Source: Corinectria fuckeliana
Lineage: Eukaryota > Ascomycota > Sordariomycetes > Hypocreales > Nectriaceae
NCBI GenBank assembly: GCA_019137255.1
Contig: WPDH01000076.1
Coordinates: 308,608-372,607 of the forward strand
Reading direction: 5' to 3'
Length of the DNA: 64,000 nt
Part shown: one piece after another, positions 11,401-24,225 of the stretch
Layout of the letters: each line of letters opens with the position of its first letter
Numbering within the stretch: the stretch's first letter is position 1
Position numbers and translations under genes: made by a program
Notes under the pieces: model-generated
What the model was told of the DNA's origin: nothing
The model's database searches: none
Seen by the model: only the letters and a program-made list of their open reading frames with translations

Positions 11401-11579
11401 CGCTCGCTTGCGGAATGGGGGGGTTGCTTCGCGCTTAACGGAGGCTTCTTGGCGGACATTAAGGGAGACGGCGAGTTCTTAGCGGAGGGCATAGCTCCGT
11501 TCGTTTGGATCCCCGGTGGGATAGGACGTTTGATCTTGTTGGAGGCATTGTGATGGACAATAGGTCCGACGGGCGCCAT
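8414..11579 (-). CDS. SPT20: SAGA complex subunit Spt20, polyglutamine-rich
   Basis: Structural subunit of the SAGA histone-acetyltransferase coactivator, nuclear. Exon 1 is 11246-11579 and exon 2 is 8414-11190; the 55-base intron has a GTATGG donor and a CAG acceptor preceded by CTAAC. Protein 1,036 residues. Residues about 105-195 carry the conserved Spt20 region: VVTDSYILKKHAGRPPS, MYATHFKFDKQDGMFQY, RLFLDHVRS and FYDGCLIVQVHDH. The middle has Pro/Ser/Thr-rich linkers and basic patches (PPAKRQKREK, KTRKRTVAEV), then a Gln/Arg/Glu-rich helix-prone stretch. The C-terminal third is Gln/Met/Asn-rich with several pure glutamine runs encoded by CAG and CAA, matching the long CTG/TTG texture of 8,460-9,330. 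The last residues are Met/Gly/Gln-rich. Length is within the range of filamentous-fungal Spt20. Glutamine-tract length may be imprecise because such repeats assemble badly. Confidence 0.93.
8462..9330. repeat. CAG/CAA triplet tracts inside SPT20
   Basis: Dense CTG/TTG triplets on the plus strand encode the glutamine runs of Spt20 on the minus strand. The mix of CAG and CAA codons interrupts pure repeats. The tracts are in frame and the reading frame is unbroken through them. Confidence 0.9.
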
Positions 11580-12348
11580 GGTTCGGAGGTTGCGCTGCGC
11601 GGATAGCGCAGCAACAATGACGTTTCTGAGCCTCTATATCCACTCGATATCAATCAAACCATCACCTCAAGGCGCAAACATCGATATCGAATTCGCAATG
11701 GCGCGACGTGGAAGTTGAGGTCGAGTGGGATTGGGCGAAGGTTTGGTCGGTCGCACGTCGGCAGGAGTTATGCGGAGAAGGACGAGGTGCTTCGGGGCGC
11801 GGATCGTGCAGCGCTGCGCGGGTCAGAAGAGGTAGGGATAATACATGGGCAAATATCGGAATAATGCGAAACGCACAACCCTAGGCAACGAGAAGAGCGC
11901 GCGATGGGCTTGAAGTTTGTGGTTCGTTGATGCTCTATGTCGAGTGTCGCCGCATCACGGGTGTGGCTCCTGACGTGAGGTCGCTAGGTCGCTGACGCTT
12001 TGAGCAAGATCACGTGAGCGTCTCAAGGTTCGACGCAGCAACATCCTTTTGAAGCCCCTAGTAATTTGTCGTCGGGTTACAAAAGTAGAAGCTTCTAAGG
12101 TAAAAGGAAGAGTAAATAATTTCGATGATAGACCGTAATTTCTCCCAAGTTTGTCTCGGATTTATAGAAACCAAGGCAAGTACGGATATTCAACTAGCGA
12201 AGACGTGCCCGTACCAGTATCCTCAACGATTAAGCAAAGCAATGACTTCCAGTACCTAAGTCCGTATTTCCAACTGTCCTACTCATATACGCAATATCAA
12301 GTTTCCTGGTATCTTCCGCCAGTTCGTTAAAAGCCTTGTTGGCCGCCC
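11580..12348. other. Intergenic: SPT20 promoter, PEX22 3' region
   Basis: About 0.77 kb of non-coding sequence between two genes on the same (minus) strand. It becomes AT-rich towards 12,100-12,300. No RNA gene or repeat was recognised. Confidence 0.55.
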
Positions 12349-13685
12349 TCACTCATGGCCCTGAACCCGACGCGTCCAGTCATCATTCACGCGCATCCCA
12401 TCCACAACCACGACACCTCGGCCTCGGCCAACCCGTTCTGTTCGTTGCCACCACATGTCGCTCTTTCCTGCCCTCTCAGCTTCCGACTCACTATCTGCGA
12501 GGCCTCCAGAGCCGCCGTCAGCCCCAACGACAAGGATGACGTCATGGCGAAGCCAAGTCTGGAGGTTTGTGATGATGTTGCCATCATCGCCAGAGAGCGA
12601 TTCCTGGAGGTAGATGATCTCAGGCTTCAGGTGGCGGAGAATATGGACGTGGCCGTTGGGAGTGGTGAAGGGGAGAACCATGGTCTCCTTCTCCACAAGC
12701 CCCAAGGCCTCAGAGTAGACAGAGTTGAATGCAGGGCTCGACGAACCGCTAGAAGACGTGAGTAAACATACTAGGTCGTGGGCTTGATGGGTACTTACAG
12801 CGGGTTCTTCGACTCCTCGCCTGGGGTAACTTGATCGTGACCAATGTTAGAAAAGGACGAGCTCAGCGAAGGAGGCGGCAGGTTACTCGTAGCAGTATCC
12901 GTCGCCGTATCCTTCAAACCTGGAGCGTAAATCAAAACAAACAGCTTGATCTGCGAGAAATCATTGTGACGAGGGATGTGTGACAAGATGGACTGGATAT
13001 CAGCGTTAGTAAGTGAAACAGGCGATGATTCAGCCGTACTCACAGCATGCTCGTGATATCCATCATCTCCTTCAAAGGAAGATTCGGAATCGGCAGAGAC
13101 AACAATGGCAACAGTCTTGCGCTTCTTCCCACCGCTGATAGCAGATGGGGAAGCCGGTGTCGGTGGGGCCCGCTCGTCTCTCATATCCGCTCGTCTCGCA
13201 TCCGCCTCCTCAGACCAAGGGTTACCATCGCTGTAAGGGCTCTTATCCTCTTCGCGAATTGAAGCCAGTGCCTTCCCCATGACTGCACCGGCTGCTGCGA
13301 CACCTGCCGCAACTGTCTTTCCCGTCGAGTCGAAGAACTGCTGCGGGCTGGGAGTTCGTCGCAGTGCGCCCGACATGCGGGAGCCCCACCCAGCGCCAGC
13401 AGCCTCCTCTTCCACTGTCGCGATCCCATGGCTCTGTTCGTCTGGTCGCGGTGGCTTCTCAGGCCCATCGATGTCCCTCGAGCCGTGAGCTTGATGATCC
13501 CCGCCGTAACCCGTGTTGTCGTAATCCAGGCCGGCAACGTGGTCGGCTTCCTCGTCCTCGTCCTTTCGCTGGCTCCATACCCAAGCTGCTACGCCAACGG
13601 TCGCAACCGTGAGAGTAACAGCAAGCGGAACCCAGTGGCTCCAGACTCCCTGTCGCGAACGCGACGATCTGTGATCGGGCGACAT
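12349..13685 (-). CDS. Pex22-like peroxin
   Basis: Probable peroxisomal membrane anchor for the ubiquitin-conjugating enzyme Pex4, needed to recycle the import receptor Pex5. Exons are 13044-13685, 12799-12992 and 12349-12748. Intron 1 (12993-13043) has GTGAGT, CTAAC and CAG; intron 2 (12749-12798) has GTAAGT and TAG. Protein 411 residues. An N-terminal helix (about residues 17-37, WVPLAVTLTVATVGVAAWVW) follows a short basic segment, as in Pex22. An acidic linker leads to a soluble domain starting at KKRKTVAIVVSADSE and containing IPRHNDFSQIKLFVLIYAPGLK, then RHLKPEIIYLQESLSG and NLQTWLRHDVILVVG. This order fits the fungal peroxin-22-like family as I remember it. Intron 1 is 51 bp with no stop, so unspliced RNA would still be translatable. 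The assignment rests on the pattern alone. Confidence 0.75.
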
Positions 13686-14351
13686 TTACGCAGCGTCCTG
13701 TCGCATCGCTATGCTGAGGGGATGGCGCCGGCGGCAGCAGGCGGCAGTGGGTGGACTGGCCGAGTCGAATCGTCGAGCTGAAGAGCGGCGAATGTGCTGT
13801 AAGAGTGCCTGGATGATCGTGACAGGCTGTGTCTTTGCGTTGAGAAGAGAATCCTGTGGCTGGATTCGGCTTCGTCGATGAGTCGCGGTGGCTGGTATCG
13901 CCAGCATCAACAACAAGGTGGAGCTGGGCATCACCCCCCAGCAACCCAGTCAGCAGCACCCGAGGTCCGATGTAGCTCAGGGGCTGATTGGCATGGGGCT
14001 GGTGGAGGAGTATTGAATATCCGCTCCGAGGTGGAGAAGGCTGGCAGCACGTGAATGGCGAATGAAAGAGACAGATTGTGGCTGGTGAGGCCGGTGAGAC
14101 TGCGTTAGCCACAGGTGGGACACTTTCTTCTTTTCTGATGTCTTGGCAGGCGTTTGGTGGTGACTCTTCACATCAAAGTCCATGAAAACGACTCAAGGAG
14201 TACGGACAAGCCCTGCATCCAAGAACCAGCTGTTCAACTCAACCGCTGCGCTATTTCCGAGTATTCTTGAGAGCTTCTAAGGGCTTCTGAGGCCTCTTAC
14301 CTCGCGGGGTCCCGTCTGCACCAAATCCACGAACCCTGTTCACTCGTCACC
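13686..14351. promoter_or_regulatory. Divergent promoter region, PEX22-like / eIF2B gamma
   Basis: A 666 bp region separates two start codons facing away from each other, so it must contain both promoters and 5' leaders. Short open frames on the minus strand continue upstream of the peroxin start without coding features. No specific factor site is claimed. Confidence 0.6.
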
Positions 14352-16285
14352 ATGCCCCACGCTGTGTCGATGCCCTCAACCGGGCTTCAAGCCCTCATCC
14401 TTTGCGGGCCGGGGTCGTCATTCCCAACTTTCACCTCCAACCCAGATGAGAATCCTAAGGCACTTCTGCCAATTGCGAACCGACCCATGGTCTGGTATCC
14501 CATCGACTTCTGCTACCGCATGGGAGTTACGAGTGAGTCAACCCCTCCAGATACCCTAGAGCATGGGATGAGGTTTCGACAAAGTTGCCTCGGCCTCACA
14601 TGTCGTTACTCGCCACTTCAAGCATTTGGCCTGATCTCAGTTGTACCCTCTCTTCTGTTTTCAAGGGAATAGTCGTCACATCCACGGCAAATTTTATGCT
14701 CAGGACTACACTAACTCCCAGCAGACATCACCTTGATTTGTCCTCCAACAGCTTCAGCGGCCATCCAAACCGCTCTTAACACCAACGTTTTCCTGACTGG
14801 ACTTCCCTTACCGCGGCCTGACATCCTAGCGCCTGTCGACCTTGACCAGAACACAGGCACGGCTGACATTCTGAGACTATCAGAGGTCAGGGATCTCGTG
14901 ACGGGCGATTTCATTGTTCTCCCATGTGACCTCGTCTGCGAACTTGGTGGAGAGAAGCTTCTACAGGCTTGGATGGTCAAATCAGCTAGTCTCACCGACT
15001 TGTTGGACACTGCGAGGTTATCCAACGGACACCGATCCCTCCACAGTGGAGGGCTGGGAGTATGGTATGACTCGAAAACAACCACCCCTGTCAAGAAAGA
15101 AAGCACCGACTTCGTTGCAACAACGCCATTGCCTCCAACTCCTGTAACTCCTCCGAAAGGCTCCCTGTTCCAGAGTCTTTCTAAGGTTGTCTACTCTATG
15201 CCTACGGACTCCCTCAACGACCTCACGGAAGAGAAGAAAGGTCTCCCTCTTCGGCACGGACTCCTGAGGGCGCACTCTCGCATCCGAATGATCACCAACC
15301 ACCGGGACGCACACATCTACATCTTTCCCCGATGGATTCTAGACTTTGTCAAGGAAAACGATCGTCTAGAGAGTATCGGCGAGGATGTAATCGGCTGGTG
15401 GGCGAAGGCTGGCTGGCAGGCCGGACTTGCAGAGAAGCTTCAGATGCGATCAGTGTGCGGACAAGGCCGGGTGGACGACGAGACAGAAGCGCCCCTCGAC
15501 GGCACTGCATCGCCCGGAGACCACAGCCCTGTCGAAAAGTCAAATTCCTCACACGAAGGGTTACTTGGCAGTAGTACCAAGGCAACAGTGTTGAGCGCTT
15601 CAGACCATGCATTTTCCCTAGCAAAACCCCCCAAGTTTGAGGTGCCGCCGATCCTTGCTTACATCCATTCATCCCAAGGGACGGCACCAACTATTCGCCG
15701 CGTGGATACGGCACCGCTTCTACTTGCCATCTCGCTGCAACTCGCCAAACTGCCTTCTCTTGAGGAGACTGGTAACGAGTCAGCATCGCCTTTCGCCCAT
15801 GCAAAGAAGGTCGCTTATCCCGAGGGTGTCAAACCTCGCACCACCATAACGAAGCAGGATTGTCTGATCGCCGAGAACGTCACCGTTGAAGAAAAGACAT
15901 CCATCAAGGAGTGTGTGGTTGGGGCCAACTCTCAGATCAACGAGGGTGCCAAGTTGTCCCAGTGCCTCTTGATGGAGGGTGTGACTATTGGCAAGGCCTG
16001 CAAGTTGACACGATGCATTCTGGGGAAAAGGTGTGTCATCGGCGATGGTTCTGTCTTGACTGATTGTGAGGTGCAAGAGAATCTTCTTGTCGAGGCCAAA
16101 AGTAAGTTATTTCCCCAATACCTCTACGTACATCTTACTAATCACCTCTGGTTTACGCAGCCGAGGATAAGGACAACAAGCTCATGAGCTCTGAGGGCCT
16201 GGAAGCTACGGAGGCGGAGATGGACGAGGTGCTCCAGGATATGGAGGACGAAGATCGTATGGCCGAGGAGGCAGTATTGGATTAG
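14352..16285 (+). CDS. GCD1: Translation initiation factor eIF2B, gamma subunit
   Basis: Part of the guanine-nucleotide exchange factor that recycles eIF2 in the cytosol and is the target of the starvation response. Exons are 14352-14532, 14725-16101 and 16161-16285; protein 560 residues. The N-terminal nucleotidyltransferase-like domain shows LQALILCGPGSSFPTF, NPKALLPIANRPMVWYPI and ITLICPPTASAAI, then DLVTGDFIVLPCDLVCE. The C-terminal left-handed beta-helix repeats are visible from about residue 415 (DCLIAENVTVEEKTSIKECV, GANSQINEGAKLSQCLLMEG, CILGKRCVIGDGSVL). The tail is acidic (DEVLQDMEDEDRMAEE). Intron 1 ends in CAGCAG, so two acceptors 3 bp apart are possible (exon from 14722 or 14725); these swap one Asn for Thr-Asp. 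Domain order and motifs make the identity firm. Confidence 0.94.
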
Positions 16286-18204
16286 TCCCACAGACTTAGC
16301 CAATCATGTCAGTCTTCTCCAAGATAACCTCATAATATTTAGAGTATTCTCGTCTAAAAACCGATGGCAGATGTTCAACGCAAGCAGCCCCTGATTCTGA
16401 CCTGCCGTTGTACCACTAACCAACCGCCTATCACCCTGCAGCCTATACTTGCTCAGATCTCGTTTCAACAAAAAGTGTGTGAGTGCGGCATAGGTTCGTT
16501 TGCTCTCAAATCCCCAAAAGAAACTGAGAACCCAGTGCATGTGCACGTCGAGGAACACAGCACCCGTTCGTCCGTTCGCTCGCTCTATCCTCGATCCCGG
16601 ACATTTTACTCCCGAGTGTTTCCCTCCACGGCATCGACTCCGTAGTAGGTGCGTTATCTGGAGCTGTTTGCTAAGGCACCCCTCTGACAGCGTCATGCAG
16701 CCTTGTAAAACTAACGACTTTTTTCAGAAGCCAAGGTAGTCCATTATCGTCCTGTTGCAGTAGTGGAGAGTCATCCCCTGCTCTGATGAGCACGTTTTGC
16801 AGTACCAGCCCCCTTCGAAGTTCGAATGTCAGATACCATTCCGAAGAAAGAAAGCACGCTGTACTAGTTTTCGATGACGAATCTCGTGGTGACTGATATC
16901 AAGATAAGGCCATTCCCTGCGGTTCCCCGCGTCGGCTCATCAATCGCACGTTGCATAGGACTGGGCGCCAAATTAGGGAAGCTCAAGCGCTCTGGGAACT
17001 TGCTGCCCCCCTCCACTAATCCTAGTTACCATATCTAGGCTCGCGTACCTACCTACTAGCCTTACCAGCCCCCTCGAGATTCGTGTACGAGTCGGGATGT
17101 GATGGCTGCACGTTGCCTCATTGCGGTAAGGGGGCGAGGTAAGTCGAACGTATCTAGAGGCTGACCTATTACAGGTTGCATGCAACCCGGAAACCAGGGA
17201 GCAATGACAAAGCGTGTTGCCTTACTGGCTCGTTCATATGTGCCGTTTCTGCAGCTTTGACAGGCGAGGGGTCAACAAGCTTGTGGCTTCGATCATGCAC
17301 GTATCCATTGTGTCTCCTCGATTCAGCCATGTGGTGTTCCTCGTGGCAGAGTGGGATCACTATCACAATTAATGACGAACTTTGGGCAGTTCTAGTCGTT
17401 GGCAAGGGAAGGCAACTCTCCAAATCGGGCACATGCATGCTGGAGGTGGAGGCGGGACGTCCTTAACGAGGTGTGAGACTGCCGGGTCGCTCCTACGCCG
17501 AGGATTATGATGTGTATCTCGTGTCCTGTCACTTCGTGAGCCCTTGGCATCACACTGGGTCCGTGTATGCCGATCATGGCATCGATACGAAGGTTCGCGC
17601 TATTTGAGAACCCTGCATAGTTGACTAGCTTAGCAGGAGGGCTGAGTAGGTTACTTGCGGTTAGAGAACGGTTGACACCATTCCTAAAAACTTCTTGTCT
17701 GTCATCGGATGTCACTGGTAGACTGCCTACTGCAACTGACTTCAAACGGCGACGTAGAAGTGCTTCCTCCAGGCTCGGTTGCCCTGAGACTCGTATGTCA
17801 ATGGCCCAAACTGAATACTTTGCAATTGACGGAGGGTTGGCCACTGCACATCTATTCCCTTGTTAGCCGAGGATCCGGGGTTAGCTTAATTGAAGATCTA
17901 CGCAGAGTCAGAAGACTAGAAAGCGCAGAGTCAGAAAATCTGGGCGGACAATTCTCCCAGATCCAGACCAGGCGATAGCCAAGAATCCTTTGAACGTGGT
18001 GGTTGCGCCCCGGTTGTGCTGCCCTACATTGGGGCCGAGTCCAAGATTTCAAGCAGCGTTTTACCGAGGATCAGGACAAGTTACTAGTAACTCATCGAGG
18101 GTTGAGCAAATGTCGCATGTTAGTACTGGAATGGATTCTTAACCGAGCTCCAGCATATGTAGCTCGTGTGGTAGCTGCAGGTCAAATCCCCTTCAAGTGT
18201 AGGT

Positions 18205-18225
18205 GGCGAGGCGAGGCGAGGCGAG
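18205..18225. repeat. GGCGA pentanucleotide repeat
   Basis: Four to five consecutive GGCGA units in non-coding DNA. Simple slippage repeat with no evident role. Confidence 0.8.
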
Positions 18226-20455
18226 GTGACAGTGAGATATGATAGATATTTCCCCGCTACGTCTAGCCCAGGCATTCCGCTGTGTTGACGCTGGCAGGGG
18301 GGAATCTGGGAAGAAGAGCGCAAGTCCAATGGAGGATTGTCGACTTTGAATTTGTTCTTGCTCATCAGTGACGTGACTGCGCACGAATACTACGTACGTA
18401 GACTACACATCTACGCATTGTTTCAAGATCGGGCGCCCAATAATGGAAACAAACCACCCCTCATTAGGATGCACTGCAACGGTCGGGCATTTCATTCCCC
18501 GACCACGACGCACCGCGATCGCAGGAACCCACTAATAAGTTGGACTAGGCACGATAACTGCCGGGGTCAAAAGCGTGGCCGGTATGATGGGTCAGGGACG
18601 CGCCGGCTTGGCCGTGGGAAACTTGCGCAAGCGGATCGGGGAACGCAACGCCGCCCATACTGGAGGTGACTAGCAAACCAGGTGGAGGCCCAGGGGCGTT
18701 GCCGGTACGGGAGCTGCCGTGGAGGCTTTAGGTGCGATTTTCACCAGCATTTCAGGGAACTAAGAAAACCCGGGCACAGGAGCGAGGAGCCAAGACGTGT
18801 TGATGGTGGAGAGCAAAGCTGCCGCCGGCGTCCTGTGCGTAAAGTGATCAGTAGATTCGTCATATCTCAACATATTGGCGCTGCAAGCTTCCAGCGATAG
18901 ATGCATTGAGCCAGCGCGCCGAGGAAGGGACTGGGCTGCCTGGGAGCGGGAAGGTCGAGCCCGGCGAAAGCAACTAGACCGGCAGGTTTTGTATGCCGTC
19001 TCTTGCTCGGGGTGGAGGCTGCAGTGAGATAGCTTGGCCGGTTGCCGGGCCGCACGTATTAGGCAGAGCAGAGGGGCATCGAGAGCGGGCTCCAATATGT
19101 AATAGGAAGGGAAGCAAGAGGGATAGCTTAACTAGGTGCACAGTTAACTAGGCAGAGGGAGCCAAGGGGAGGGAGAGAGCGAGAGAGCTGAGGAGATTGA
19201 AAGCAATAGTCTTCAATCGAGAGGGTTCCTGCTCGGAGGAGAAATGGCCTGACGAGGGATGGCTACTATTGGACTATTGTGCGTAGCACACACATTTGTG
19301 TTCGAAATAGACCCGAGGGACTCAGACAGAAAGAGATTAAGCATAGTCATTGTCAGGGTGCCCTGAAGAACGCCTGCAGCGAGAGGCGTGGAGAGGTGGT
19401 GTCGCGGACGATGGGTGGGTGAGCGACGAGCGAAGGAGGAGCCCCTGCGCAGCGGACGGAGTATCCGCAAAGACGTCACTAGCTTGAGACTTGGGTCGAG
19501 GTGGAGGGGAGGGGAGAGGGTGGGAAGAAGCAAAATAGTGGGTGTGGACGGCGCGCGCTCCTGGCCACATCCTGTCTGATTAGGTGCCTCAACTTGGGAT
19601 GGGAGAGTTGCTAGTGAGAAGTGACAGATCAGATCTGAGGCCACCGCCCTCGAGGGCCAACGAGTCGTCACCGAGTCGATAGCCCATCCGCCGTCACTCC
19701 GGAGATGGAGGGAGAGTGGCAGAACAGACGAGTGACGGACGCGCGAGGGGTGAGACTTCGGCAGGCGTATGCTAGATCTATGATGACATCGATGGTGTGC
19801 AGAAGCAAGACGCGAGGTGAAGAGCATCAGCTGGTGGTCCGTTGATCCGCGCCGCGGGCACACGAGACACTGTTATACGCAGTCTACAGAGTTGTTCTCA
19901 AAGGTCGCCCTGGGAGGCTCTCTCTGAGTCCTGACAGCCCACATCTTTCATCCGGACCGACGAGAAGAGCCGGGTTTCGCCACGGGGATGGAACGGAGAT
20001 CCAGCCCAGGGGACACTTTTTTCGATAAGAGCATTTCATCCTCGACACTTGGGGTCATACACAGAGTAGAAAAACCCCCGATAAACCGTAAAGCCGCGAA
20101 TGATAGACCTCGGGGCCTGCGAGGTTAGAGGCGTGGTGAGGCCGGTCGGGAAGTGGGTTTGCGGATGCGGATGCCGAAACAGAGACTGTCGAGGCCTCCG
20201 GGGGAGAGCGGATAGCGGATAGCGGAGGGTGGATAACGGAGAGGGTATCGGAGCCGGCTAGATGTGCATAGTTGCTGTATGGTGCATAGTATCGCTAGCA
20301 TCGTGAGTGCGATCTACCGAGGATGTGGCATAATCCGGTAGAACGGCGTCTGAAAAACCACACGGACGCGAACCAGTGCGAAGCCACTGGTCTCGATTCA
20401 TAAATATATATGTATTGGCTGTCTCGTCAGGAAGGGGGGAGGGGTGTGCGAAGGC

Positions 20456-20530
20456 AGCGTGAAAGAGAAATAGAGAGAGCGAGAGCGAGAGCGAGACAGA
20501 GAGCGAGAGAAGGCGAAAGAGAAATACCAC
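20456..20530. repeat. GA-rich microsatellite
   Basis: Runs of GAGA, GCGA and AGAAA units on the plus strand, ending in a duplicated AATACCACGA. Polypurine tract inside the gene-poor region. Confidence 0.8.
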
Positions 20531-22469
20531 GAAATACCACGAAATAGATACATAGCACTGGAGATACCCCCCCCCCCTTGGACATGACCCCTACCCTGGC
20601 CTGCCCTGGTTCCCTCTTTGTGGGGACGATCCAAGGACCCCAGATCGGCCGGGACTGGCGTTGTTTTGTCACAGCTCCGACGCGCGAGTTGGCGACTTGC
20701 TACTCCCGATGGGTCGGCTTCTGCTAGCTAGTTTGCATCGCGGGAGCGTTGGCTAATTGCCGTTGGGAATCGCGCTGGCGGGCTCGCCCACGCGTAGAGC
20801 CATTTGAACACTGCCCTTCTTTGGTGAAGGTGTACGTGATAAAGGGAAGGGGTTTCGTGACTGCTAGCTACCAGCTGGGGAGATGGGCGTTGGGAGGGAG
20901 GGGATGGGCAAATTAGGTGGAAAGAATCAAGGACGGGAGATTGGCGATGGGCGCCCATGCAATATACCATGCGACGCTGAGGCTCAAGTCAATTCCTTCT
21001 GGGCGGGTTCGTCATGTTTCTTCGACGCACGCCACGCACGGCGATACAGGATTCAGGATACGCATAATGCAAGCTCAGCCACAGCCTCATCCGCACACTG
21101 CATGTCCACTTTTCTTCTTCTTTTTTTCTTTCTTCTCTTTGCCAGCCTTCTCACTTCCCTCTCCCGAAACCCATCGGCCTGCGCGGTCTGGCCCGCGTCT
21201 TCCTGTCATACTCAACAGGAACGACGCTGGGGCTGGTGGGAGTCTGGACCGCCGGGGACTGGTGACAGACAATCCACAAGACAACCACAGACAGAGAGGT
21301 GCGGTACGAAGGACCCCACGGAGCACCCGTATCTACGTAAGTAGGGAGGAGTATGCAATCATTTCATCCCATCTCATCCAGGCCCCAGGGTCCCCAGGGT
21401 CCCCAGGCACAGGAACCGACCCGTCCCGGATCATCCCAGGGCCTATTTGCATGGTTGCTAGGTATCTACCACCGGTGCTAGCAAGTAGCTGCTCCATACC
21501 TCCCACCCTACTGATTAGTAGCTCACGTTAACTCCGATGGAGGCACCAACGCTAATACATGCTTGCAGCTTTGCTTTCACAGGTCCCAGGCGCAATGACC
21601 ATGCTCAGCTGAGCAGACCAGGCCCAACACAGACCAGGGCACTGGGGCTAGCCGAGGGCGACACCGTGCGTACCTTGCTGAGGCTCGCTCCCGTCTGCTA
21701 TGTAAATCGGGCAATCGTACTACACCGGCGTTGTCCGTTGACATCCGCCACGACGAACTACCTCCTACGCTGGGCTGTTCGATGGTAGCGGCTGTTTAGT
21801 CCCCAAGCCGTTGCGGTTCGTGCAACTCTACCGCGTAACTCACCCGAACCTCTCCCGGGCCTCCCCCGGGCCTCACTTGCGACTCGATGGCCCGCTGAGC
21901 GACCGATGACGCCTATTCTCGCCCGGGGGAGGCCTGGCGAAAGCCGCCGAGTGCGAGTCCCGGAGCCGGCACCCGTTGCATTGGGGCTGAGAAAAAACCC
22001 GGGGAACAAACGCAGCGGGAAGCACACCACACCACTACTTTCGTCCCCTGTCGTCATTGCACGGCACCCGCAACGCCTTGGAAGATGAAACAAAACAGCC
22101 GTTCCTAATCTGACCTGCAGCAGCTGCACGCCTCGTCCCAGCTGGGCCTGCGCGAAGCAGATCGGATCAGATCAGCGACTGCGGGCGAAACTGAAGCAGT
22201 GTTCCCCTCCCCTCCCTCTTTCTCTCTGTCGCGCTCTTCTTCGCGTCGTGTGAGACCTGCACTTCCGAACGGACCCTTGTCATTGCTTTTCCTCATCGGG
22301 GCCAGATTGCTACTGTTCGTTGCCCCCTTGGCGGGCAGCGCCGACCTTTGCTCCACATCTTCACCTGCTGGTGAGGGTTGAGAGACTCACAGTGACAGCG
22401 AGTGCCCTTCTCATCCAGCCCTTCTTGGGAGCGGTCGCGGAGGTTTAACCCGATCAAGGTTGTTCCGAG

Positions 22470-22550
22470 CAGCTAGAAAGACAGACAGAAAGACAGACTG
22501 ACTGACCGATAGATAGATAGAGAGATAGATAGTAAATAGATAGGTAGCAG
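22470..22550. repeat. GACA / GATA tetranucleotide repeats
   Basis: Tandem AGACAGACAGA followed by TAGATAGATAGA and AGATAGATAG units. Compound microsatellite in non-coding DNA. Confidence 0.85.
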
Positions 22551-24139
22551 ATAGATGGGATGAATGATTGCACGAGTGAATGAATGGATGAAGGAGGGGT
22601 GGTGTGGCGTCGTTACGCGCGCAGAGGGGTCGCACACGCTCGCACAAACGCGCTTGTGCACCTCGTAGCTTAGCTCTTAACTCACTCACCCTTTGACGGA
22701 CAAACCATCTAAAAAAGTTAGCCAGCACAGTAGCCAACACCTTGCTACTCCTCCTCCGTCATCAATCGCGCGCAGACACGTGCGCGCGCTCTTACAGACA
22801 CACGGATGACCTGACAGCTCTCGGATTCTCTCGGCGAGATAGACCTGTCTCACCCACGACGGACCTTTGAGCGGAAATTTGTCCTCGATGCCATTCCAGG
22901 CCCTGTCCCATTCCTTGGGCCCATTGCTGCTGAGGGCGAATGGCACTAGCAGGGCCCAGGGACGATCTGGCAGTCCACCCGAGTGACATCTGCCATGGCT
23001 GGCCCTTTGACAGCACCAACCTATCCAGGACATAGTCAGTTACCATGGAGTCACGGGCCCGGGAGTGGTGTGAGCATGTCAGGTGTGGGAGGTGAAGTTG
23101 GCACGTCAGATCTGATCAGCCACCCCTCAGCGTCGGCGTGGGTCAAAGTTCATGCAGGCACCCGATCTAGCATACACATTCTGTTTCTTGGTGCCGGCCC
23201 TCCGGCATGGTTGCATAACTCCCCTCCCCATTGTCACTACTGTGCAGTAGTCTATCGGATCCACGCCAGGGTCAAGCCTCAAGGCCCGTCCGGGGTGGCG
23301 ATAGACGCAGACGTCGACCCTCTGGAGTCATGGCCCTCCGGGGCGCTACCAGCAACGTGCATGTCATGCCCAAGGCAGACCGAGCCTTTTAGTCAGTCCT
23401 AGGGCTCTTTGTTCCTTTTCCCAACTGCAGCAGCAGGCTCGTCTTGGCGTCTGGTCACGCTTCTGAGCCGCTGCCCTCCATCATCTCTTACGCCATGGCG
23501 CCGGAAGGCCCTTTGGTATCTCGCCCACCCCCCCCCCCCCTCCCTCTCCCCGTCTAATACTGTGTAAACTAGCCCGGCCGGGTCCTGAATCTCGAGACCT
23601 ACCGGTGTCGAGGGGGCCCAAGCAGAAACACCCCAGAGACCTGCTAGCTCATCCGAAACCGCTTCCTCGCTGTATGCGAGCCATCATAGTCCACAGTGGA
23701 GATTGCGCCTCTCCCGCCCTGCCTCATCGGACCCATCGCGATAGCCCATAGACCCAGCTCCATTCTTGACCTGGGCTGCACACCTGTCTCTCGGTCCCTT
23801 TTTATTAGCACCACCATACTCGAGATCGTGTCGGGGGGGCTGATCTGCACCTCGGATGTCTTAGAGCCCGCTAGCCCTCCTGCTGCACTGCTCATTCCAC
23901 CTCAACGGTATATCTTCAAAGGGCGTCCGTCTTTTGTGAAAGAATAAGAAAGCATTCCGACAAGAATCATTAGACCTTTGGGCCACTCCACGCAACTCGA
24001 CCTTTGCAATGCTTCTTGCTTGACCTTCTTACACCTGTGGAACGCATCTTGCATTATTACTCTCCTTACTCGAGGCACTCGGATAATCAACATACCCAAC
24101 AACAGACTTACTACTCCTTTGAATACCCAAACACCCAAT

Positions 24140-24225
24140 CACCCAAACAAACACACGCACGTACACACACGTACACACGCACACACGCACACACGCACCC
24201 ACACCTACTTACACACTCCCTCTCA
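24140..24225. repeat. CA-rich repeats in the leader of the C2H2 gene
   Basis: ACACACGCAC-type units fill the stretch 60-150 bp upstream of the start codon at 24287. CA-rich, G-poor leaders are common just upstream of start codons in filamentous fungi. The frame is open through this repeat, but the His/Thr-rich product looks untranslated. Confidence 0.7.

Noticed and set aside
17392..17844. 150-codon minus frame in the gene-poor region
   Set aside because: No motif, no bias, no splice continuation, no conserved feature seen.
19213..19863. 216-codon minus frame in the gene-poor region
   Set aside because: Ser/Pro/Arg/His-rich translation of GC-biased non-coding DNA; no domain or plausible gene structure.
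20917..21531. 204-codon plus frame
   Set aside because: Runs through polypyrimidine sequence (Phe runs) and lacks any recognisable domain.
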